The position numbers were made by a program, and so were the translations under genes. 52,088 nucleotides of DNA from Anaerolineales bacterium UBA832 (GTDB taxonomy: Bacteria > Chloroflexota > Anaerolineae > Anaerolineales > UBA11657), in the NCBI GenBank assembly GCA_002296125.1, contig DBHI01000120.1, forward strand, positions 32,329 to 84,416, written 5' to 3'. Each line of letters opens with the position of its first letter. Position 1 is the stretch's first letter. The notes below the pieces were generated by a model. It was not told where the DNA came from, did no database searches, and saw nothing but the letters and a program-made list of their open reading frames with translations. This document shows positions 37,472-45,348 of the stretch, one piece after another.

Positions 37472-38490
37472 AATTGGAAGGTTTACAACAATTGGTGATG
37501 GGTAAAACTGTTTTGGTTACTGGGGCAAGTGGTACAGTAGGTGGAGAAGTAGTTCGACAGTTAATCAAATTGTGTCCTGGACAGATAATTTGTTTAGGTA
37601 GAAATAAAGATAAGTTATCCAATCTATTTGTTACTAGTAAAATTAAGTGTGAAACCGAAGTTGTGTGGGAGACATGTGATATCTGTGATAGAGATCAGGT
37701 TAATGTTATTTTTTATAAATATGATCCAGATATAGTTTTCCATTTGGCAGCCGAGAAGGACATTAAATTGACTAATGCTGATCCGTTTAATTGTGTAATG
37801 GTTAATGTAATTGGCACTTTTAATATTGTTCAAAGTGCCAAAGAAACAAATGCAGATAATTTGTTGTTTACTTCTTCAATTAAGGCTAATTATCCTACAA
37901 GTATTATGGGTGCTACAAAAAGAATCGGTGAATTCTTAGTCAAATCTGCTGCAATTGAAATTGAGAAATCATATTACACAGTAAGATTAAGTAATGTAAT
38001 GGAAAGTGAGGGTGGTGTTTATTCTCTATTCTGTAATCAGATTGCAAATGGTGGGCCAATTACAATTACACATCCTGATGCAGTACGTGTGTTTGTTAGC
38101 GCTAAAGAGACAGCATGTTTGCTGTTATATTCATTGATGTGCGCGCATCCAGGTTCTGTTTTGGGATTGGCTGCTGGAAATAGGATGAAAATAGTAGATT
38201 TGGCAATAAGATTAATTGGTGAATATGAGTTTGAAGAAGGGCGTGAAATTGAAATAAGCTATGTTGGTTTGAGGAATGGAGAAAAATTAGTTGAAGAAAA
38301 TGTTGGATTGGGTGCTGAATGGCTTTCTACGACGCATGATAAGATTTTAGTATCTAATCAAACATTCGATTTGTCCGTGCTTAATAACGTTGAGGATAGC
38401 GTCATTGATTTGCTGGATATAGTGAGAAAAAAGGATTTAGATGGTTTGCAATCGGTGATTAGGACTATAGTTCTTGGATATGGTAGATAA
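37468..38490 (+). CDS. CapD/FlaA1-type SDR lacking the membrane domain, altered active site
   Basis: A 340-residue soluble protein matching the catalytic half of the CapD/WbpM/PglF family. It has VLVTGASGTVGGEVVRQL near residue 15, HLAAEKDIKLTNADPFNC, MGATKR at 147-152 with Met at the SDR Tyr position as in PglF-type enzymes, VRVFVSAKETACLLLYS, and GLRNGEKLVEE near the end. The expected catalytic TDKA motif reads TSSIKA at residues 135-140, so Ile138 stands where the Asp acid is expected while Lys139 remains. The usual four N-terminal helices are absent. It may therefore not be a normal 4,6-dehydratase; a 4-keto reductase or epimerase role is possible. The start overlaps the upstream stop. 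Confidence 0.82.
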   Translation: MKLEGLQQLVMGKTVLVTGASGTVGGEVVRQLIKLCPGQIICLGRNKDKLSNLFVTSKIKCETEVVWETCDICDRDQVNVIFYKYDPDIVFHLAAEKDIKLTNADPFNCVMVNVIGTFNIVQSAKETNADNLLFTSSIKANYPTSIMGATKRIGEFLVKSAAIEIEKSYYTVRLSNVMESEGGVYSLFCNQIANGGPITITHPDAVRVFVSAKETACLLLYSLMCAHPGSVLGLAAGNRMKIVDLAIRLIGEYEFEEGREIEISYVGLRNGEKLVEENVGLGAEWLSTTHDKILVSNQTFDLSVLNNVEDSVIDLLDIVRKKDLDGLQSVIRTIVLGYGR

Positions 38491-38586
38491 ATTGTATTTG
38501 TATGTTAGTTAAATATGTTTTTCAAATAGATAGATTAGTTTATTGGGTGCAAACCTACATCGTTTTTAGTTTGGGTAATTACTAGT

Positions 38587-40086
38587 ATGGTTAATATTGG
38601 AACTTTATTGTTAGGGTTTGTTAGTGGATTAATATTGGTCTGGTGTGCTACTGCAATATTTAGAAAGTTTGCTCCAGGATTAGGTTTGGTGGCTGTAGAA
38701 AACTTTCGTAGCTCGCACATTGGTACTGTGCCTGTGGCAGGAGGCGTGACATTTGTTGTCATTTCTCCATTAATAGCTTTGTTCATAGCTAATCAAATAG
38801 ATGTTCATCTAGAGCGCAGTGATTGGGCTTTGCTTGTTTCTGGGTGGTTTATAGCAATTGTGAGTCTGATAGATGACTGGAAACCACTTCCAGCTCGTGT
38901 GAGATTAGTGGCACAGGTTTGGGCTGTTTTGGGGCTAATAATATATGCAAGATATCTGCGGTTTTTTGGTGCAGGAAGTTTTGGGGTTGTTGATGTAGGT
39001 TGGTTAGGAGTATTGATAACCATTGTGTGGGTTTTAGGTATGTCAAATGCTTTTAATTTTATGGATGGCATGGACGGTCTTGTGGCTGGGCAAAGTCTTA
39101 TTGTTGCTCTCAGTGTAGCTTGGATGAGTATGAATGTGGGTTTGAGTTGGATGGCAATATTATCTGCTTCATTAGGAGGTGGATTGTTGGGTTTTTTTAT
39201 GCATAATGTTTCACCAGCTCGTGTGTTTATGGGTGATGTTGGCAGTATATGGTTAGGTTTTTTATTTTCAGGTATGGCGGTAATAGGAGCTCCTAGAAGT
39301 GGTGAACGTTTGTCTCTTGGTTTTTGGATATTGATACTTGGTATATTTTTGCTTGATTCAGGATTAACATTGGGCAGAAGGTTGTTGCAAGGTGAGCCTG
39401 TGTTAGAGGCTCATAGAACACATTATTATCAACGTTTGTTAAGCATTGGTTGGGGTCATGGTCGAGTGACCACATGGTATTTGGTGATGGCGACTATTTT
39501 GGCCGGGGTATCAATTGTGCACTTTGATATTTGGCGATTACCATTTGTAGTACTTGTAGTAGTAGGATTAATGGCTTTTGCGGGCACTTTTGCATTAGTG
39601 CATTATGTGGAAAGTTATAAAGTTGAGTTTGAATCTGAGCATGGTAGCCCATTGGGGAAAGTAACTGCTGGTGGATTACTTAAGCCGTTTGTACGTCTAT
39701 TACAACATTCAGGTACTGTTTTGATGATGGATGGAGCGATAGTGGTTATTGCATATCTCATGGCTTTTAGATTAGGTGTTGGTAATTGGTTTGATATTGA
39801 TATTAGAGACGGTATTATTGCTGTATTTTTTGTGCATTTAACCTTGAATTTGGCTTTGGGGATTTATATTGAAAAGTTATCCTTATCAAGATTGTCCTTA
39901 ATATTGCGGATATTATCATCATGTCTAATGTCATTTATTGCTTTGTTATTAGGAGAGATTTTATTGGGACCGGTGAGATCTATTCCAGTCATAGTATTGA
40001 TAATCGGTACAGGAATGAGTGCTATCGGATTTGTATTAGTACGCTCTAGAAGAACTTTGCAACAAGAAAGGTTCATCAAAGATTGA
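38587..40086 (+). CDS. WecA/MraY-type transferase fused to a CapD-like membrane domain
   Basis: A 499-residue protein. Residues 1 to about 345 form a second phosphoglycosyl transferase: LIDDWKPLP near 94, NAFNFMDGMDG near 155, HNVSPARVFMGDVGS near 206 and AHRTHYYQRL near 275, at the same spacing as the gene at 36431. Residues about 365-499 are extra and hold four hydrophobic segments. They begin LMMDGAIVVIAYLMAFRLGV and continue GIYIEKLSLSRLSLILRI and IPVIVLIIGTGMSAIG, closely following the plan of the N-terminal membrane domain of CapD/WbpM/PglF dehydratases. The soluble SDR half lies in the gene just upstream. Hand counts give 38-52% G+C in four 60-base samples, above the neighbours. Confidence 0.82.
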   Translation: MVNIGTLLLGFVSGLILVWCATAIFRKFAPGLGLVAVENFRSSHIGTVPVAGGVTFVVISPLIALFIANQIDVHLERSDWALLVSGWFIAIVSLIDDWKPLPARVRLVAQVWAVLGLIIYARYLRFFGAGSFGVVDVGWLGVLITIVWVLGMSNAFNFMDGMDGLVAGQSLIVALSVAWMSMNVGLSWMAILSASLGGGLLGFFMHNVSPARVFMGDVGSIWLGFLFSGMAVIGAPRSGERLSLGFWILILGIFLLDSGLTLGRRLLQGEPVLEAHRTHYYQRLLSIGWGHGRVTTWYLVMATILAGVSIVHFDIWRLPFVVLVVVGLMAFAGTFALVHYVESYKVEFESEHGSPLGKVTAGGLLKPFVRLLQHSGTVLMMDGAIVVIAYLMAFRLGVGNWFDIDIRDGIIAVFFVHLTLNLALGIYIEKLSLSRLSLILRILSSCLMSFIALLLGEILLGPVRSIPVIVLIIGTGMSAIGFVLVRSRRTLQQERFIKD

Positions 40087-40108
40087 GATATTACATAGAG
40101 GTGTTTCG

Positions 40109-42172
40109 TTGACAGAGAGATATTCTAAATATTGTATAACCGTTTTACTTCTTGTTGTAGCATTGATGTGTAGTATAAGAGTGTTTGCTACTCCTTTTAA
40201 TGATAATGAAGGTGGATTTCCGGATGAATTATTCCATGTTGGTCGTTCTTTGCAAAATACCATCCGGATTTCAGAATTGATCAATTTCGGTCATATTGAT
40301 AATTCTGTGGATGATTTAGCAGGTTTTAGTTCTAGAGTAGAAACGGTTTGTGAATTAGGTATTGAAAAGCCAGATATTTGTCCTGGATATTTCGAGTCTC
40401 GTGTTAACAATGTATATCCCGTCAGTAGTGGGAATATTCGTGGAAAGGGAGTCTATATTTTTCATGGACTTATGCAATTAGTATTACATAATGTTAACGT
40501 TGGTTTTAGGATATATTTCGCTAGGATGATGGCCGTTATGATTGGTGTGTTAATGGTTTATGTTATATATAGATTATCTTTTCTATTGTTTCATGATCAA
40601 AGATTGGCTATTGCTGTTGCTGCATCCATTGGTCTAATGCCATCTGTTAGTAACATTGTTAGTGCAGTATCTACAGAAGGACCGGCATTATTGGCAGTAG
40701 CATTACTATTGTTATCAACCACAATCATTGTTGTTCAAGGATTTTCTATTGCGAGATTGTTGCTTTTTGGGTTTTCAGTGTTATGTTGTCTTTTTACAAA
40801 AATTACTGCGATAATACCTTTGCCTATATTGATGTTGTTTTTCCTAGATAGGGTTGGTTTCAGTTGGAAAAAATTGCTTGCGGTTTTTGGTTTTCTCATA
40901 GTCATTGCTATAACATTTTTAAGAGGTGATGCGACAAAAGCAGGTGTAGCACATTGGTACTTTGAGAGGAATCCTGGTCTAGTATCTGTACACGGTACAC
41001 CAGTAAAGTTGGCTTATCAGGTATTTTATAAATCATATGGGGTTGAAAAGAATATAAAACCGAATGCTATTGCGAATGATTGGGCCATTGGTTATACATG
41101 TTTGACTGAATTTGATAATATTTCTTGTGATTCATTTCCATCCCAGTTTTCAAATACTATTGTACAATTTTTGCCAACTAGAGAGGCTAAAAGATTAGCT
41201 GGTAAAATCGTTACTTTTGGATCATGGATGTATGCTAATGATGGTGAAATAGTTAGTAGTCCAGCAATTGTTTTAGGATATGATAATGCTAATCAAGATG
41301 TAGTTGGTGGTTCGCAACATACAGGTAATGGTGCATGGGAATTTGTAGTCAATCATATTCAGTTGCCTAATGATATACGTGATATTGGAGTGAGTTTGGA
41401 TGCTAGCAATCAATCCCTAATATTTTGGGACGATATAGTTTTAATAGAAGGATTGCTAGGTGCCGAAGGTGGACCACCAGTTTTTGATAATAGAGACTCT
41501 TCTTCAGGTGTTTGGAATGGAATTAGATTTAGCAATTTATTAAAAAATGGCTCTGCCGAGCAACATTGGAACAATGTTCCTGATAGTCTTTGGTCATTTA
41601 TGATTAATTATGGTACTGGAACATGGGCTAATAGATTAAATGGTCAATTATTTACACTTTATGATTTAGATCGTACAGGATCAGGATATTTTGCAGGTAT
41701 CCGAGCTATGTTTGTTACTTTTTGGGGGTCTTTTGTGGGTGGTGATTGGCCTGGTTTGGCTCGTTGGCATTATGTTGTTGCGATCGTATTTGTGATCATA
41801 TCTTTGTACGGGTGGCTCCGATATGTCAATTTCGATAGTAAGCTAAAAGTTATGCCATTAGGTTTACCATTATATTTTTGGTGTTTGATATTGGCATATC
41901 TGATAACAGGTATTTTACGTATGGAGATATCTGCTGAATGGGTACCTCCTTTATATTATTCGACCTCAAGATTTGTCTTGCCAGCTATAATTCCTGTGAT
42001 GTTATTGTTAATTTCTGGTTTAGTATTTTTGACAAGCAGGAAATTAAGTCGACTGTTAATAGCTACATTAGTACTTCTGATTTTTTTAGCTAATTCTTGG
42101 ATGTTGTTGCGTGTTGAATTACCATATTTTAAGTGTGACATTGAACCGCGTTGGGTGTGTACAGATCTGTAA
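40109..42172 (+). CDS. Large membrane protein, DUF2142/GT-C-like, with embedded beta-sandwich
   Basis: A 687-residue protein from a TTG start with AGAGGTG five bases upstream. FPDELFHVGRSLQN near residue 35, just after the first helix, is the P-DE-xxH pattern of DUF2142-like membrane proteins. About eight helices follow. A soluble block near residues 290-520 contains LAGKIVTFGSWMYANDGEI, then GNGAWEFVVNHIQLP and FWDDIVLIEG, which read like a jelly-roll carbohydrate-binding (CBM4/9-like) module. More helices then end in YSTSRFVLPAIIPVMLL. This suggests an outer-face glycosyltransferase with a built-in glycan-binding domain. Its exact activity is unknown. Confidence 0.62.
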   Translation: MTERYSKYCITVLLLVVALMCSIRVFATPFNDNEGGFPDELFHVGRSLQNTIRISELINFGHIDNSVDDLAGFSSRVETVCELGIEKPDICPGYFESRVNNVYPVSSGNIRGKGVYIFHGLMQLVLHNVNVGFRIYFARMMAVMIGVLMVYVIYRLSFLLFHDQRLAIAVAASIGLMPSVSNIVSAVSTEGPALLAVALLLLSTTIIVVQGFSIARLLLFGFSVLCCLFTKITAIIPLPILMLFFLDRVGFSWKKLLAVFGFLIVIAITFLRGDATKAGVAHWYFERNPGLVSVHGTPVKLAYQVFYKSYGVEKNIKPNAIANDWAIGYTCLTEFDNISCDSFPSQFSNTIVQFLPTREAKRLAGKIVTFGSWMYANDGEIVSSPAIVLGYDNANQDVVGGSQHTGNGAWEFVVNHIQLPNDIRDIGVSLDASNQSLIFWDDIVLIEGLLGAEGGPPVFDNRDSSSGVWNGIRFSNLLKNGSAEQHWNNVPDSLWSFMINYGTGTWANRLNGQLFTLYDLDRTGSGYFAGIRAMFVTFWGSFVGGDWPGLARWHYVVAIVFVIISLYGWLRYVNFDSKLKVMPLGLPLYFWCLILAYLITGILRMEISAEWVPPLYYSTSRFVLPAIIPVMLLLISGLVFLTSRKLSRLLIATLVLLIFLANSWMLLRVELPYFKCDIEPRWVCTDL

Positions 42173-42189
42173 ATGAGGATATAGATAAA

Positions 42190-44103
42190 ATGTGTGGTGT
42201 TTTTGGAATGGTTGGCAATTCTAATAGAGATATAGCTAGACGTGTGTGTGGAGCGATGCATCATCGTGGTCCAGACGATAATGGCATGTGGTTTGATGAT
42301 AAAAGTATTCCTGTGACTTTAGTGAATACAAGACTCGCTATATTAGATTTGTCTGATGCAGGACATATGCCTATGCAAAATAATAATGGTGATTTAGTAG
42401 TTACTTATAATGGTGAAATATATAATTTTCCTGAAATACGTGATATGTTGGAGAGCCTTGGTTATTCTTTTGTGTCTCAGAGTGATACAGAAGTCTTGTT
42501 GACTGCTTATGAACATTGGGGTGAGGGCTGTATTGATCATTTTAGAGGGATGTTTGCTTTTGTGATATGGGATATCAAGAAACAGAAATTGTTTGCAGCT
42601 AGGGATAGGCTTGGAATAAAACCTTTGTATTGGTCTATGGTAGGTGATTGTTTACTAATTGGTTCTGAAATAAAGACACTATTGTCAACAGGCTTAATAG
42701 ATTCATTATTAGATCAAGAAGCTCTGCATCACTATTTGACATTCTATGCGGTTCCGCCGCCTTTGACTATGATTCAGGATATCAAGGCTCTTTTGCCTGG
42801 GCATGCTTTGACATGGGAGAGTGGTAGTTTATCAATTAAGCAATATTGGGATCTACCAGTTGTGACGTCTATTTACAAAGATACTGACAGTTATGATGTA
42901 CTGGAAATGCAACGTGAATTGCGTAATTTGTTAGAAGAATCTATTAAACTACGTATGGTTGCAGATGTTCCAGTTGGTGCATTTTTGTCAGGAGGTTTGG
43001 ATTCTTCAGCAGTTGTTGCTTTGATGGCTACGTTAAGTGGTAATCAATTAAAGACTTTTTCGATAGGTTATGATATTGATGGAACTAAAGTCGATGAGCG
43101 ATATTTTGCTGATTTAGTAGCTAAAAAATATGATACTGAACATCATGAAATAGTAGTTACTGGACAAGATGTAGCATCACAATTGTCTAATTTTGTTAGT
43201 GCCATGGATCAGCCTAGCGGTGATGGTCTAAATACGTTTCTAGTGTCACAAGCAACTTCTCAACATGTAAAGGTTGCTCTATCTGGATTGGGCGGTGATG
43301 AATTGTTCGCTGGTTACAATCAATATCGATATTTAATGTATGCAGATAATATCAGTGCATTGTGGGGTTATGTACCTAAACAAGTTAAGGGAATAGCAAG
43401 ACATTTGTTTAATCTGTCTTCAAGTATTTTCGATAGAGAGGCACTTGCTGATATACCAAATTGGTTAGAGTCACATTTCTTGGAACGGTATTTGCGAACT
43501 CGAACATTATTTAATGAAGATATAAAAACTCAACTCTATAGTTCAAACCAATTGTGGAGAGAGAATGAAATTGCATCTAGCATTGATTTCCTTAAGCCTT
43601 ATATTAATGATAACGAACAAGATTCCATTGTGAAAGTTACGCGATTAGAACTTAAATCTTATTTGTCACACATGTTGCTACGTGACACTGATGTCACCAG
43701 TATGTCTCATTCACTAGAAGTTCGAGTACCTTTAATTGATCATAAACTTGTTGAATTTGCATTAAATATTCCACCATCTGAAAAACTAGACAAGTCATTT
43801 TCTGGAAATTTTTCTGGTAGAGGAAAAAAGATATTATCTGATGTATTATCTGATTTGTTGCCTGATGAGATTTTGATGAGGAAAAAACAGGGATTTTTTA
43901 TGCCTGTGAATGAATGGTTACGTAATGATTTGAATCCTATTCTATCGGAGGCTTTGTCAGATGATTCTGTGTCTCGACGCGGCCTTTTTGATCCGGTTCA
44001 GGTGCGAAAATTGCGCAATGAGTTTGATCTTGGTCAGGGATCATACATGCGGATTTGGGCATTGCTAATGTTAGAATTGTGGCAAAGAGAGTTTGTAGAC
44101 TAA
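42190..44103 (+). CDS. Glutamine-dependent asparagine synthase-like amidotransferase
   Basis: A 637-residue class II glutamine amidotransferase. The true start is the ATG at 42190, because it places Cys at position 2 (MCGVFGM), the glutaminase nucleophile after Met removal. HHRGPDDNGMW, NTRLAILDLS and YNGEIYN complete the N-terminal domain. SGGLDSSAVVAL near residue 267 is the ATP pyrophosphatase loop of the synthetase domain, and HSLEVRVPLIDHKL follows. Relatives in O-antigen loci (WbpS type) convert sugar carboxyl groups to amides, while others make asparagine. In this cluster uronic-acid amidation is attractive but no UDP-sugar dehydrogenase gene is in the window. Confidence 0.88.
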   Translation: MCGVFGMVGNSNRDIARRVCGAMHHRGPDDNGMWFDDKSIPVTLVNTRLAILDLSDAGHMPMQNNNGDLVVTYNGEIYNFPEIRDMLESLGYSFVSQSDTEVLLTAYEHWGEGCIDHFRGMFAFVIWDIKKQKLFAARDRLGIKPLYWSMVGDCLLIGSEIKTLLSTGLIDSLLDQEALHHYLTFYAVPPPLTMIQDIKALLPGHALTWESGSLSIKQYWDLPVVTSIYKDTDSYDVLEMQRELRNLLEESIKLRMVADVPVGAFLSGGLDSSAVVALMATLSGNQLKTFSIGYDIDGTKVDERYFADLVAKKYDTEHHEIVVTGQDVASQLSNFVSAMDQPSGDGLNTFLVSQATSQHVKVALSGLGGDELFAGYNQYRYLMYADNISALWGYVPKQVKGIARHLFNLSSSIFDREALADIPNWLESHFLERYLRTRTLFNEDIKTQLYSSNQLWRENEIASSIDFLKPYINDNEQDSIVKVTRLELKSYLSHMLLRDTDVTSMSHSLEVRVPLIDHKLVEFALNIPPSEKLDKSFSGNFSGRGKKILSDVLSDLLPDEILMRKKQGFFMPVNEWLRNDLNPILSEALSDDSVSRRGLFDPVQVRKLRNEFDLGQGSYMRIWALLMLELWQREFVD

Positions 44104-44141
44104 GATATCGATAAAATTTGTTCTTTCAGGAGAGATTGTAA

Positions 44142-45272
44142 ATGATAAATATACCTCAAACTGATCCATATGCTAATTATCTGTCACATAAGGACCAAAT
44201 TGATAATGCAATATTAAGAGTTTTGGATAGCGGTACTTATATTATGGGTAATGAAGTTTCTTCGTTTGAGGAGGAATTTGCTAAATTTATTGGATGTGAT
44301 TTTGTAGCAGGTGTGGCTTCAGGTACAGATGCAATTGATTTAGCATTAAGATCACTTGGTATTGGTGTTGGATCGGTAGTTTTTACTGTTAGTCATACTG
44401 CAGTTGCTACTGTTGCAGCTATTGAGCGTACAGGAGCTACTCCTATATTGGTAGATATTGCACCTGATACATACAATATGGATGTAGTTTGTTTAGAGAA
44501 TGCAATTAAGGCATATTCAGATGAATCTGCAGCGATAGTACCAGTACATCTTTATGGTCATCCAGCTGATATGGAATCGATCATGCGAATTGCAGATGAT
44601 TATGGTCTGTTTGTAGTTGAAGATTGTGCACAGGCTCATGGTGCGTCTATTTTAAATAAGAAGGTGGGTACTTGGGGTCATTTGAGTGCTTTTAGTTTTT
44701 ACCCTACTAAGAATCTTGGTGCTTTAGGTGATGCTGGGGCTGTAGCATCAAATGATTTGCATTTGATTGAAAAAGTTAGGCATTTGCAGGAATATGGTTG
44801 GACTAAGAGGTATATCAGTGAAATGCCAGGTATTAATAGTAGAATGGATCCTATTCAAGCTGCTGTATTAAGAATTAAGCTTACAAGACTTGATGAAGAG
44901 AATAAGAAACGTAATATTTCAGCGGAAATTTATAACGATGCATTTTCTATTCTTAATATTCAACTACCATATGTAAAAAATGACGTAAGTCATGTGTTTC
45001 ATCAATATGTTGTCAGAGTTGAACATCGTGATGAATTACGTGAATTTTTGTATGAGAGGGGTATATCTACTGGGATACATTATCCATTGCCAGTTCATCA
45101 ACAACCTGCCTATAATGGTCGTATAGTTATTCACGATCATCTGAAGCATACTGAGGCAATTTCTAGTAACATTTTAAGTTTACCTATGTACTCTGAATTA
45201 TCTTCTGTTGATGTTGATATGGTGATAAGAGAAATAATGCGGTGGTATGATAGCAAACTTAGATATTTTTGA
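44142..45272 (+). CDS. DegT/DnrJ/EryC1 sugar aminotransferase
   Basis: A 376-residue PLP enzyme with AGGAGA before the ATG. ASGTDAIDLALRSLG is the cofactor-phosphate loop, VVEDCAQAHGA contains the Asp that contacts the pyridine nitrogen, and FSFYPTKNLGALGDAGAV holds the Schiff-base Lys (K190). EYGWTKRYISEMPGINSRM and DPIQAAVLRIKL resemble the 3-aminotransferases QdtB, FdtB, TylB and DesV, which act on dTDP-3-keto-6-deoxyhexoses. A 3-amino sugar is therefore the favoured product, although 4-aminotransferases share the fold. The C-methyltransferase and SDR genes that follow fit a deoxyamino-sugar pathway. Confidence 0.88.
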   Translation: MINIPQTDPYANYLSHKDQIDNAILRVLDSGTYIMGNEVSSFEEEFAKFIGCDFVAGVASGTDAIDLALRSLGIGVGSVVFTVSHTAVATVAAIERTGATPILVDIAPDTYNMDVVCLENAIKAYSDESAAIVPVHLYGHPADMESIMRIADDYGLFVVEDCAQAHGASILNKKVGTWGHLSAFSFYPTKNLGALGDAGAVASNDLHLIEKVRHLQEYGWTKRYISEMPGINSRMDPIQAAVLRIKLTRLDEENKKRNISAEIYNDAFSILNIQLPYVKNDVSHVFHQYVVRVEHRDELREFLYERGISTGIHYPLPVHQQPAYNGRIVIHDHLKHTEAISSNILSLPMYSELSSVDVDMVIREIMRWYDSKLRYF

Positions 45273-45292
45273 ACCTTGTCTTTTGTTGCATA

Positions 45293-45323
45293 TTGAGGCG
45301 GTACTTATACAATACTATATAAT
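45293..45323 (+). promoter_or_regulatory. Possible promoter in the gap before the C-methyltransferase gene
   Basis: A perfect TATAAT at 45318-45323 lies 19 bases after TTGAGG at 45293-45298 (four of six to the -35 consensus). Spacing is slightly long. The AAGGAG ribosome binding site follows at 45332. It could give a secondary start for the sugar-modification genes. Confidence 0.3.
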
Positions 45324-45348
45324 CTTATTAGAAGGAGAATCTTGATTT

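Noticed and set aside
42151..42189. Earlier GTG start for the asparagine-synthase-like gene
   Set aside because: It would put thirteen residues before the catalytic Cys, which must be exposed as the N-terminal residue after Met removal.
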